Assembly: GCA_947496145.1 (NCBI GenBank)
Contig: CANMBS010000001.1
Span: forward strand, 186,001-250,000
Length of the DNA: 64,000 nucleotides
Source: an uncultured Pseudovibrio sp.
Lineage (GTDB): Bacteria > Pseudomonadota > Alphaproteobacteria > Rhizobiales > Stappiaceae
Direction: 5' to 3'
The position numbers and the translations under genes were made by a program. This document shows, piece by piece, positions 8,238 through 16,411 of this stretch. Every line of letters starts with the position of its first letter. Within the stretch, counting starts at the first letter, position 1. The notes beneath the pieces are model-generated. The model was not told the DNA's origin. It did no database searches and saw only the letters and a list, made by a program, of their open reading frames with translations.

Positions 8238-10331
8238 ATGTATCTCTCTATCATTATCGCATTAATATTCTTCGTAACCATAATAATTCTGTACCCTAAT
8301 CAAAAAAGGCGAGGTGCTCACACGGCGGACACTTTGCCAATGATGGATTCAGAACAATTGCCTTCCTTGAATATGCACATTAGGGAAGGCATCGAATATT
8401 ACACCTCGCTCAACATTGAAGATGGGCCAGGATATGCAATTTTGATCTCAGGAGATTGGGGGACAGGTAAAACCCACACAATCCGCGCAATACTAAAAGC
8501 GCTAGATGTTAAACATGTTTGGGTGAGCCTGTACGGGCTTAATGAAACGTCACAGATCAATGATGCCATTTTTGCAGAAATAAACCCGATCCTCAGCAGC
8601 AAGAAATTCAAGTTAGCCGCGAAGGTTGGCAAAGGTTTCCTCAAAGGAGCCTTAAAAATTGATTTAGATGGCGATGGTTCCAGTGATGCAACTGCGAGTG
8701 CAGACTTAAGCAACCTAAACCTCGAAAAAATCGCAGATCCAGAGAAGAGCCAGCTATTGATTTTCGATGACTTAGAGCGCTCAAATTTCAAAAAACCAGA
8801 GCAAATCCTTGGTTATATTAATAGTTTTGTTGAGCTGAACGGCTTAAAAGCAATTATCATTGGAAACGACAGCAAGCTCGTAAAACGACATAAGCAGTAC
8901 AAAGATATTAAAGAGAAACTTATTGGTAAAACATATGAAATCGAGCCTGATGTAACCAATGCAGTTTCAGCGATCTACTCTGACTTAGAAGAAGAAGTCA
9001 CCAAATTTCTCGCCCCCAGAACAGATCTTATCAAATCATTTTGCCTGACTTTCTCTAAGCAAAAACATCGAGAAGATACAAATCAAGGCGATCAAAAAAA
9101 CAAAGGGCAAGAAGATTGGGAAGACATAAACTTTCGCTGCCTAAAGCGTGCTCTTATAGATTTTCAGCACTTGTACCGAAATTTAGATTCCACTCTCAGA
9201 GAAAAAGAGGAAAAATTAGCTGATTTCTTCAAACTCTTCTTACTCCTCGGATACTTCTCAAAAACAGGAAAACTAGACAGCGCAGAACTAGATCAACTTA
9301 AAACAACCGAGTATGAGTTTCGTCTCAAAAATGAAGACCTTCCTCTGGTGTATAGGCTTTTGAATGCATGGGACTTCAAAGCCGACATACACGAGTTGTA
9401 CGTGGGTGTAGAGGAGTGGAAACACGCCCTCTTAAAGGGAAACCAAGCCGGCTTTGTCAAAAGCTTAAAAAAATCAACTGCTTTCCGCCCAACTCCGGCA
9501 GAAGATTCATGGGTCACTGTTTGGCATGGCATAGGTCATGAGCAGGAAGTATTCGAGGAAGCCGTAACCACTCTTGAGCAAGAAATTGCAGAACGAAAAT
9601 ACAAGACAAGAGAAGAGGTTCTTCACCTCATTGGAATTTCAATTTGGCTAAGAGAAGATGTTTATGCAAACTCTGGAAATGAAAGTAGCGCTCAACAATC
9701 CCGTCATGATACTTGGACAAAAATCTCAAGAGATTGGCAGGTTTACATAAAGGATATCGAATCTCATTTGAAAATATCTCTGAAAGAACATTACTTTAGA
9801 GATCGAGAAGACGGGAAGTTTGGGTTGTCTATATGGAGGGGAGAAACAGAAGAGTTCCAAGAACTTAGCAATCATCTTTACTCAGTTTCACAACAAGGTC
9901 TGTATTCATCAATAGCATCTACCGTATATGAACTGGCCAAACAAATACCAGAAACATACGTCCCTTTTTACAACGCAGTGTGCGCGACCAACAATCCCGG
10001 AGATAGCTATCCAAGCATCCCCGTATTGCACAACTTTGACCCCAATGAGTTCACAAGCATATTATTTTCTACGCCAGCAGAACATTTTAGCGACGCACTA
10101 ATGTTCTTCAAAACGAGATATGAATTTCACTATCTCAGCAAACTTGAGCCAGAGTATGAATGGTTTTGCAAAGTTGTAGAACTCCTTGAAGCAGAACGAG
10201 ACGCATCTGAAGGTATTGATCACTACAGGCAGAAAAATGCTATGGAACTTTATGTAGACCCAGCTATTCGAGCATGGGATACATACTTCCAAAGCAAATC
10301 TGACCAAGATCCAGCATCAAGTGCGGGATGA
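8238..10331 (+). CDS. Membrane-anchored KAP-type P-loop NTPase
   Basis: The 697-aa protein begins with one TM segment (residues 3-20, LSIIIALIFFVTIIILYP). A P-loop NTPase domain follows: Walker A GDWGTGKTH at 72-80, the KAP-like strand VWVSLYGLNE, and Walker B LLIFDDLERS at 173-182, then KAIIIGND, a likely sensor-1 strand. The region between the two Walker motifs carries an insertion rich in Ala, Gly and Asp. The rest (about 300-690) is charged, helical and not recognised. KAP NTPases include the phage-exclusion protein PifA and QatA, so a defence role is possible but unproven. The gene is clearly AT-richer than its neighbours, and its last nine codons lie in a palindromic repeat. No ribosome-binding site is obvious. 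Confidence 0.75.
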   Translation: MYLSIIIALIFFVTIIILYPNQKRRGAHTADTLPMMDSEQLPSLNMHIREGIEYYTSLNIEDGPGYAILISGDWGTGKTHTIRAILKALDVKHVWVSLYGLNETSQINDAIFAEINPILSSKKFKLAAKVGKGFLKGALKIDLDGDGSSDATASADLSNLNLEKIADPEKSQLLIFDDLERSNFKKPEQILGYINSFVELNGLKAIIIGNDSKLVKRHKQYKDIKEKLIGKTYEIEPDVTNAVSAIYSDLEEEVTKFLAPRTDLIKSFCLTFSKQKHREDTNQGDQKNKGQEDWEDINFRCLKRALIDFQHLYRNLDSTLREKEEKLADFFKLFLLLGYFSKTGKLDSAELDQLKTTEYEFRLKNEDLPLVYRLLNAWDFKADIHELYVGVEEWKHALLKGNQAGFVKSLKKSTAFRPTPAEDSWVTVWHGIGHEQEVFEEAVTTLEQEIAERKYKTREEVLHLIGISIWLREDVYANSGNESSAQQSRHDTWTKISRDWQVYIKDIESHLKISLKEHYFRDREDGKFGLSIWRGETEEFQELSNHLYSVSQQGLYSSIASTVYELAKQIPETYVPFYNAVCATNNPGDSYPSIPVLHNFDPNEFTSILFSTPAEHFSDALMFFKTRYEFHYLSKLEPEYEWFCKVVELLEAERDASEGIDHYRQKNAMELYVDPAIRAWDTYFQSKSDQDPASSAG

Positions 10332-10333
10332 CA
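10308..10333 (+). repeat. Dispersed palindromic repeat, copy 3, forming the 3' end of the NTPase gene
   Basis: AGATCCAGCATCAAGTGCGG followed by GATGAC matches copy 1 at most positions, but the left arm is altered (CCAGCA instead of CCCGCA). It supplies the last codons (DPASSAG) and the TGA stop of the KAP-type gene. Confidence 0.75.
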
Positions 10334-10343
10334 TCGTTGGGGG

Positions 10344-10733
10344 ATGCTGAGTGGAGTGAAATTCGCGAACTTTTTGGAGTGGGCAGCAGACCCTCAGGCT
10401 CGGTGTAGAGACATTACGCCTCAACCATCCACAGGCCCTGCAAAAAATTGCCAGTTTGACAGCCGCTGGTTTTCACTCCACTCTCACATCCGAGGTCCAA
10501 AACCTCTATACAAGCGGTTACCGCTCCCGATGACTAGCGGATTTTTTGTGCCTGCTTTATAGGTAGAGCGCAAACCCTTTGCTATGAGCGGGAGGGCGGT
10601 GAATACAACACCTTCTTCGGGAGGGAATAAACCCGCCTGCCTTGTATCAGGTTTTTGGCCTCCCGCTCGCCAGAGAGCCCCAAAAGCTCAATGTCGAGTG
10701 GTTCTTCAACAGCCATATACAAGAGGCTTTGAA
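10344..10733 (+). other. Leader frame with one in-frame amber codon, upstream of a small gene
   Basis: No independent gene is clear here. One reading frame runs from 10344 to 10734 broken only by a TAG at 10560-10562 (translation ...SGFFVPAL, stop, VERKPFAMSGRAVNTTPSSG...), and continues without a break into the small gene at 10734. The block also has an inverted repeat (GAGCGGGAGG near 10586 with CCTCCCGCTC near 10662). It may be a translated leader, an attenuator-like region, or a decayed gene of phage origin. Confidence 0.4.
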
Positions 10734-11060
10734 ATGACCGACTCCGCATGTGCCTGTGGCACCACAAATACTCTTCAAAATGAAATAGATACAATCATCA
10801 TCACCGTTTCCCACCTGCAAAACCTCACCTACTTCCAGCAGATGATGCTGAGTGAGAGAATGCAGGACACGAACGAGTGGGATGCCTTGTTCACTTTGCA
10901 CAGTGTCTTCTGTAACCAACTGGAAGCTCTGCAAAAAAGCTGCGGAACTTTATCTGACGCTTTTTCCTTTCCAAAGCCCAAAAGGTTTGTACCGGAAATA
11001 CGCCAGCACGCGAGTCGCTCCTCCGCAGCCACCCAACCAAAAACACCGCTTCCTGAATAA
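10734..11060 (+). CDS. Small hypothetical protein
   Basis: The ATG at 10734 follows an AGAGG and starts MTDSACACGTTNTLQNEIDT, giving a 108-aa soluble protein. The middle (ITVSHLQNLTYFQQMMLSER, then DALFTLHSVFCNQLEALQKS) looks like two or three amphipathic helices; the C-terminus is basic and probably disordered. I do not recognise a family. It lies in the accessory island behind the peculiar leader described at 10344 and is followed by strong hairpins. It could be a phage-derived or satellite-derived regulator, but there is no direct evidence for function. Confidence 0.45.
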   Translation: MTDSACACGTTNTLQNEIDTIIITVSHLQNLTYFQQMMLSERMQDTNEWDALFTLHSVFCNQLEALQKSCGTLSDAFSFPKPKRFVPEIRQHASRSSAATQPKTPLPE

Positions 11061-11156
11061 GCCACCCCTGTCGGGTAAACGGCTTAACCCTGTTGCGCCC
11101 TCCACACAGCAAGGGAACCTGCTCGTAAAGAGCGCGTAACCCACCATTGTGCACAC

Positions 11157-11280
11157 CACATTGCCCCGGTTTGCAACAGGAGCAATGTGTCAGGGCATCT
11201 GACGTGCGGGCCAGACAACGTATGCCCCCACCCCGGATGCCCGCTGGCCTGCGGCTCGGACACCCCCTCCGCAGGCCAGC
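11157..11280. repeat. Cluster of three strong inverted repeats
   Basis: Three stems follow one another: CACATTGC/GCAATGTG (11157-11164 with 11182-11189); GGGCATC/GATGCCC (11193-11199 with 11236-11242); and GCTGGCCTGCGG/CCGCAGGCCAGC (11243-11254 with 11269-11280), a perfect 12-bp stem. No T run follows, so these are not classical terminators. They lie downstream of the small gene at 10734. Confidence 0.7.
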
Positions 11281-11340
11281 ACCTCCCCGGTACTTGGACA
11301 GGATGGAACTTTCTATATTCCCCAGAGGTGTAAGGGGTAT

Positions 11341-11368
11341 AGATCCCGGCGCGGGGGCCGGGATGACG
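11341..11368 (+). repeat. Dispersed palindromic repeat, copy 4
   Basis: AGATCCCGGCGCGGGGGCCG followed by GGATGAC. It keeps the GATCCCG...CGGGATGAC ends of the family with a changed, GC-rich centre. Confidence 0.65.
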
Positions 11369-11443
11369 CCATGGGGAGGCCCCCTGCTCCATTAGGAGAC
11401 GCTTTGTTCCAGTTTAAGTGCCCAGACAAATGGCTACCCACCG

Positions 11444-11484
11444 CCGTCATGCCGGACGGAGTGGAGTGACGATCCGGCATCCAG
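11444..11484 (-). repeat. Dispersed palindromic repeat, copy 5
   Basis: GTCATGCCGGA and TCCGGCATCCAGAGC form the two arms around an 18-nt spacer. This is the reverse orientation relative to copies 1, 3, 4 and 6. Confidence 0.6.
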
Positions 11485-11512
11485 AGCGGAGACTGTAAAC
11501 GGTTGGGCGTGT

Positions 11513-11555
11513 TGCTCTGGATACCGCATCGCACTTCGTTTGTGCGGCATGACGG
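11513..11555 (+). repeat. Dispersed palindromic repeat, copy 6
   Basis: TGCTCTGGATACCGCATCGC, then CACTTCGTTTGTGCGGCATGA. The TTGCTCTGGAT prefix is identical to that before copy 1 at 8036, so the repeat unit extends beyond the hairpin. Confidence 0.65.
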
Positions 11556-11674
11556 CTAAGGGAGCGAGTGGCGAGAGTGCAGCGCTTAAGAAACTTATCC
11601 CCCTTCTTAAAACCTGCTGCATAATCATTCTCAGGCTCACGCATTCGGGCAGTCGGGGGAACGTCCTTCGGTTT

Positions 11675-11959
11675 GGTGTGGGCTGGACGGGGCTACTGCG
11701 GAAGGTAACGTATTTCGCAGCGGGTTCGTGGAGGTTCCCCTTTCGCCAACAGTGTTGAGGGATAGCGGATGTCCGGTCAAACCAAAGGGCGCCAGCACTG
11801 AGTGACACTTCTCTTCGAGAAGTGGCATTTCCAAGTGTCTTTTGGAGCTTGGCCTTAGCCTCCTGCAAAAACGTCCGGGCAAGGCAAATAGCCAATGCCG
11901 AAGAAACTAACCAACTCATACTGCGCAGGCATTGCCTGCTTGCCTTGCCCACCTCGTAT
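11675..11959 (+). repeat. Structured dispersed repeat, copy A
   Basis: About 285 nt are highly similar to the reverse complement of 63713-64000. Conserved structure includes an outer stem GGGCAAGGCAA/TTGCCTTGCCC (11877-11887 with 11940-11950) enclosing a hairpin GCAGGCA-t-TGCCTGC (11925-11939). A variable hairpin CACTTCTC-ttc-GAGAAGTG lies at 11806-11824; copy B has an unrelated but equally paired stem at this place. Copy A ends about 215 nt before ahcY, on the same strand. Short open frames inside it are shared with copy B only because the DNA is similar, and neither is convincing as a gene. Confidence 0.85.
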
Positions 11960-12039
11960 CCGGGCTTTTTATATTCAACACTGCATGGGGTGCCATGTGG
12001 TGATGGCTGTGTTTGTGGCAAGGCCCACTCCGGTAAATC

Positions 12040-12059
12040 ATATAAAGAAACCTTTATAT
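12040..12059. promoter_or_regulatory. Inverted repeat upstream of ahcY, candidate operator
   Basis: ATATAAAG-aaac-CTTTATAT is a perfect 8-bp inverted repeat 117 nt before the ahcY start. Its size and position suit a dimeric repressor. SahR-type ArsR-family regulators are known to control SAH recycling genes in Proteobacteria, so SahR is a candidate, but I cannot verify the motif. Confidence 0.45.
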
Positions 12060-12175
12060 CTTTATTGCTTTCTACTTCCTCTGTAATGTATAACACTTAG
12101 TTATAGGGACTCGCTTTTTGAGGACCATCCAAAATGCAGGAGGGGACAATGAGTCCGGGCATTCAGGAAGAAGTT

Positions 12176-13576
12176 ATGACTGCAACAAAAGATTATTACG
12201 TCAAAGACATTTCACTTGCGGAGTGGGGTCGCACTGAGATTGAGATTGCTGAAACCGAGATGCCAGGCCTGATGGCTTGTCGTGAAGAGTTTGGCGCGAG
12301 CAAGCCTTTGAAAGGTGCACGCATTGCCGGGTCTTTGCACATGACCATTCAGACAGCTGTTTTGATTGAAACCCTTGTTGCTCTGGGCGCGGAAGTACGT
12401 TGGGCCTCCTGTAACATCTTCTCCACACAGGATCAGGCAGCGGCGGCAATCGCGGCGGCGGGTATTCCGGTATTTGCTGAGAAGGGGGAAACTCTCGACG
12501 AATACTGGACTTATGCTGATAAAATCTTCGACTGGGGTGACGGAGAGACAGCAAACCTGATTCTGGATGATGGTGGCGACGCGACCCTGATGGTTCTTCT
12601 GGGTGCGAAGGCGGAGAAAGATCCGTCTGTTCTCGACAACCCGTCCAATGAAGAAGAAACCGCTTTGTTTGCTGCGATCAAGCGTCGTCTGGCAAGAGAC
12701 CCAGGTTTCTACTCCAAAGTTAAAGGCAATATTCAGGGTGTTTCTGAAGAAACCACCACTGGTGTTATGCGTCTTTATGAGATGCAGAAGAAGGGTGATC
12801 TGCCATTTCCTGCCATTAACGTGAATGACTCTGTGACCAAGTCCAAGTTCGACAACCGTTATGGTTGCCGTGAGTCGCTCGTGGACGGTATCCGCCGTGG
12901 TACAGATGTGATGATGGCTGGTAAAGTGGCTGTTGTTGCTGGCTATGGTGACGTTGGTAAGGGCTCTGCGCAGTCTCTGGCTGGTGCTGGTGCGCGTGTG
13001 GTCGTGACTGAGATCGACCCGATCTGTGCGCTTCAGGCTGCTATGGACGGCTTCGAGGTTAAAACCATGGAGCAGGCCATTGGTGAAGGCGATATCTTTG
13101 TGACCACCACCGGCAACAAAGACGTCATCACTGCTGACCACATGCGTGACATGAAAGACATGGCGATCGTATGTAACATCGGTCACTTCGACAATGAGAT
13201 TCAGGTTGCTGCTCTGCGTAATTACAAGTGGCGCAATGTGAAGCCTCAGGTGGACATGATCGAATATCCGGACGGTAAACGCCTGATCCTTCTTTCTGAG
13301 GGACGTCTTGTGAACCTTGGTAATGCGACAGGTCACCCCTCCTTCGTGATGTCAGCAAGCTTCACCAATCAGGTGCTTGCGCAGATCGAGCTGCACACCA
13401 AAGGTGATGATTATAAGAACGAAGTTTACGTTCTGCCGAAGCATCTGGATGAGAAGGTTGCACGCCTGCATCTTAAGAAACTGGGCGCGACTCTGTCTGA
13501 ACTGACAGATGATCAGGCTAATTACCTTGGCCTCGATAAGAGTGGCCCGTTCAAGGCCGAGCACTACAAGTACTAG
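12176..13576 (+). CDS. ahcY: Adenosylhomocysteinase (SAH hydrolase)
   Basis: AhcY reversibly splits S-adenosylhomocysteine into adenosine and homocysteine, using bound NAD+, and so clears the product inhibitor of methyltransferases. The 466-aa form with start [18 protein letters not shown] has an AGGAAG just upstream; an ATG at 12134 would add 14 atypical residues. Motifs are [61 protein letters not shown] (with catalytic Lys and Asp), [13 protein letters not shown] for NAD binding, and the C-terminal [12 protein letters not shown]. It is the first conserved gene after the accessory island. Confidence 0.97.
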   Translation: MTATKDYYVKDISLAEWGRTEIEIAETEMPGLMACREEFGASKPLKGARIAGSLHMTIQTAVLIETLVALGAEVRWASCNIFSTQDQAAAAIAAAGIPVFAEKGETLDEYWTYADKIFDWGDGETANLILDDGGDATLMVLLGAKAEKDPSVLDNPSNEEETALFAAIKRRLARDPGFYSKVKGNIQGVSEETTTGVMRLYEMQKKGDLPFPAINVNDSVTKSKFDNRYGCRESLVDGIRRGTDVMMAGKVAVVAGYGDVGKGSAQSLAGAGARVVVTEIDPICALQAAMDGFEVKTMEQAIGEGDIFVTTTGNKDVITADHMRDMKDMAIVCNIGHFDNEIQVAALRNYKWRNVKPQVDMIEYPDGKRLILLSEGRLVNLGNATGHPSFVMSASFTNQVLAQIELHTKGDDYKNEVYVLPKHLDEKVARLHLKKLGATLSELTDDQANYLGLDKSGPFKAEHYKY

Positions 13577-13596
13577 GAATGATCTTTCGAGAATTG

Positions 13597-13626
13597 ACGT
13601 TAACGTATAGAGACTTAGCGTTAACG
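13597..13626. promoter_or_regulatory. Two CGTTAACG palindromes 21 bp apart
   Basis: ACGTTAACGT (13597-13606) and CGTTAACG (13619-13626) are palindromes whose centres are 21 bp apart, two helical turns. They lie between ahcY and divL, about 270 nt before divL. The rest of this 318-nt gap has an inverted CGGCAAGA/TCTTGCCG (about 13650-13693) but no gene. Confidence 0.45.
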
Positions 13627-13894
13627 GCTCCGTAAATTTTCAAGGGTTCGGCAAGAGCATTTTCAATATATTGGGGGTCTTCTTGCCGGACTTACTATAA
13701 ATTGTAGTGGACGATTATTTCGCCCACAGGATTTGTTTACTTTTTGTAAAGATCCTCTTCTTCCGAAAATTCAATCAGGTTATGTTGATTGTCGAATCAG
13801 TCGTTAAGTTAGGCAGTTGAGCGACTTATTCGCGATTCGCGACACCAATGCGGCGTGTGAAGCGAATTTGAGGCGGCGAAGAAAGGGGCACAAC

Positions 13895-16411
13895 ATGCCA
13901 GAATCCTGGCATAGACACTTGCGTGTTAGCGTACAGTGGCGCAGAAGGTTCAGGCTTGTCCTGAATCTGCTGGGCGTTGGTGCGTTTGCTCTGCTGGGTG
14001 CCGCCGGTTTCTCTCAGGCCATGGATGTTTTGCCTTCACTTTCAGGCAATTCGGTTGATGCCTTCAAGGTTGTCTGGGTTGCTGCGACTGCCGGTATTGC
14101 CCTTTATGCAGTTGCTGCCTCTGTGGTTCTTGTTCGCATTCGCCGCCATGACTCACTCGCCATTTTACAGCTTCGTCAGGACCGTGCTGATGCTATGGCG
14201 CGGATTGACCGTCTTGAGAGCCTGCTGGAGACGGAAGACAGTCTGCTGCTGGTTTGGGATGGCGCTGCCAAACATCCCGGCGTGGCGGGTCATCTGCCGG
14301 AGAGTCTGGAGTTACCGGGCGGGCTTTCCCAGCTGATCGAGTTCGAAACCTGGCTGGACGTTAAGTCCGCCGAAGCTCTGCGTGCCTTTCTGGACCATCT
14401 GCGCGGACATGGGGAAGTATTCCGGTTAACCTTAACGACGCTTGACGGGGTGTATCTGGAAGCCTCTGGTCATACAGCAGGCGGACTGGCTGTTCTGCGT
14501 CTGCGTGATCTGACCGGAGACCGCCAGTTAAGCGCACGGCTGACAGAGCAGAACAAAGAACTGCGCGAGCAAATTTCTTCGCTGCACAGTCTGCTTGATG
14601 CCCTGCCGGGTCCGGCATGGCAACGCAACACCGATGGAAAGCTCATCTGGGTCAACATGGCCTATGTGGACGCTGTTGAGGCCGACAGCACACGCAAGGT
14701 TGTTGAAGAACAGGTTGAGCTGCTGGAGGAAAAAGGCCGTAACAAGCTGAACATGATGCGCCAGACCGATGGCGTCTATCATTCTCCGATGCCAGTAGTT
14801 GCGGCTGGCGAACGGCGGGTCTTTGAGCTGACTGATGTAGACTCAGAGCATGGTAACGCTGGTCTGGCTCAGGACATTTCTGAGCTTGAGCGGGTTCAGG
14901 GGCAGCTTCGCCGGACACTGGAGTCGCACACCCGTACTCTCGACCAGCTACAAACACCTGTGGCTGTGTTTGGTGCTGATCATCGGCTCCAGTTCTACAA
15001 CGAAGCCTATCGCTCTCTCTGGGATATTGATCAGGCGTTCCTTGAGAGCAAGCCTGAAGAAGGCGAGTTGCTGGATGCTCTTCGCGCCGCCCGTAAACTG
15101 CCTGAGCAAGCAGATTATCGCGGGTGGAGAGCCAAGCATCTGGAATGCTATCAGGCGCTCGATACAAAGGCATTGTGGTGGCATCTGCCAGACGGACGGA
15201 CGCTGCGTGTGATTGCCAGCCCGCATCCTCAAGGCGGCGTCACATATTTCTATGAGAACGTGACGGAGCAACTTGATCTGGAAAGCCGCTTCAATGCTCT
15301 GACACGTGTCCAGCGCGAAACGCTGGATCACCTGACCGAAGCGGTCGCCGTGTTTGGCTCCAATGGCCGGATGCGCCTGTCTAACCCTGCCTTTGCAGAG
15401 ATTTGGGGCCTCTCGCAGCAGATGCTTGAGAGCGAACCTCACGTTAATGATCTGCTTGAGAGCTGCAAAGGGCTGATGGGCGAGTCGGATCACTGGCAAG
15501 AGCTTGCACGTGGCGTTACCGGGCTTTCTGAGAACCGAACCAGCGTTGCTGGCCGGATGGAGCGCATGGACGGCTCTGTGATCGACTATGTGACCGTTCC
15601 ACTGCCGGATGGCGGCACACTGCTCACATTTGTGAATGTAACGGACACGGTCAACGTGGAGCGTGCATTGCATGCAACTAATGATGCTCTGCAAGAAGCT
15701 GATCAGCTTAAGAATGCCTTTATTCAGCACGTTTCCTATGAACTGCGTTCACCACTGACAACAATTATCGGCTTTGCTCAGTTGCTTGGGGATGCCAAGT
15801 TTGGCGATCTTTCTCCAAAACAGGAAGAGTACACCGATTATATTTTATCCTCCTCCTCTGCTCTTCTGCATATCATTAATGACATTCTTGATCTGGCAAC
15901 GGTTGATGCCGGTATCATGGAACTTGAAATTTCTGAGGTTGATGTTGCTCAGACAGTGACAGAAGCTGCTGAGGGTTTACAAGACCGTCTTGTTGAATCT
16001 GATATTACCCTGCGCACGTACATGCCGGATGACATCGGTATTCTGAAAGCGGATGAGCGCCGATTGAGGCAGGTGTTGTTTAACCTGCTTTCCAATGCCA
16101 TTCACTACTCTGAAAAAGGTGGTCTGGTGGATATTGAATGCCGACGCGGAAAAAGCGACATTTGCTTCCGCATTCGTGATTATGGAGCAGGCATACCACC
16201 GGAGATGCTGGAACAGGTGTTCTCCCGCTTTGTAGGCCGGGGTGCTGGCGGAAACCGCCAAGGCGTTGGCCTTGGTCTTTCCATCGTAAAGAGCTTTGTG
16301 GAGCTGCATGGCGGAACTGTCGATATTTCCTCTATAGAAGGACAAGGAACGACAGTTGATTGCACCTTCCCGTTAGAGCCGCATGTTCATTCACTGGAAG
16401 CTGCTGAATAA
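13895..16411 (+). CDS. divL: DivL-type pseudo-histidine kinase with PAS domains
   Basis: The 838-aa protein has two N-terminal TM segments (LVLNLLGVGAFALLGAAGF and VVWVAATAGIALYAVAASVV), several PAS-like repeats in the middle (LDALPGPAWQRNTDGKLIW; LQTPVAVFGADHRLQFYNEA; LTEAVAVFGSNGRMRLSNPA), then a kinase core. The H-box reads FIQHVSYELRSPLTTIIGFA: the usual phospho-His is a tyrosine (Tyr615). This is the hallmark of DivL, the cell-cycle protein that couples DivK to the CckA-ChpT-CtrA relay. The ATPase domain retains NLLSNAIHYSEKGG, RDYGAGIPPE and GVGLGLSIVKSF. The start at 13895 follows AAGGGG; a TTG at 13817 is possible. Neighbouring tsaE supports the assignment by synteny. Confidence 0.9.
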   Translation: MPESWHRHLRVSVQWRRRFRLVLNLLGVGAFALLGAAGFSQAMDVLPSLSGNSVDAFKVVWVAATAGIALYAVAASVVLVRIRRHDSLAILQLRQDRADAMARIDRLESLLETEDSLLLVWDGAAKHPGVAGHLPESLELPGGLSQLIEFETWLDVKSAEALRAFLDHLRGHGEVFRLTLTTLDGVYLEASGHTAGGLAVLRLRDLTGDRQLSARLTEQNKELREQISSLHSLLDALPGPAWQRNTDGKLIWVNMAYVDAVEADSTRKVVEEQVELLEEKGRNKLNMMRQTDGVYHSPMPVVAAGERRVFELTDVDSEHGNAGLAQDISELERVQGQLRRTLESHTRTLDQLQTPVAVFGADHRLQFYNEAYRSLWDIDQAFLESKPEEGELLDALRAARKLPEQADYRGWRAKHLECYQALDTKALWWHLPDGRTLRVIASPHPQGGVTYFYENVTEQLDLESRFNALTRVQRETLDHLTEAVAVFGSNGRMRLSNPAFAEIWGLSQQMLESEPHVNDLLESCKGLMGESDHWQELARGVTGLSENRTSVAGRMERMDGSVIDYVTVPLPDGGTLLTFVNVTDTVNVERALHATNDALQEADQLKNAFIQHVSYELRSPLTTIIGFAQLLGDAKFGDLSPKQEEYTDYILSSSSALLHIINDILDLATVDAGIMELEISEVDVAQTVTEAAEGLQDRLVESDITLRTYMPDDIGILKADERRLRQVLFNLLSNAIHYSEKGGLVDIECRRGKSDICFRIRDYGAGIPPEMLEQVFSRFVGRGAGGNRQGVGLGLSIVKSFVELHGGTVDISSIEGQGTTVDCTFPLEPHVHSLEAAE

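Noticed and set aside
11157-11280. Integron attC-like site
   Set aside because: The hairpins are strong but I see no pair of RYYYAAC/GTTRRRY core sites or an integrase gene.
11822-12100. Small frame inside structured repeat copy A
   Set aside because: No start context; the shared part with copy B is explained by nucleotide similarity, and outside it the translation diverges.
11960-12175. SAM or SAH riboswitch before ahcY
   Set aside because: I looked for SAM-II and SAH aptamer cores and found none; only an inverted repeat is present.
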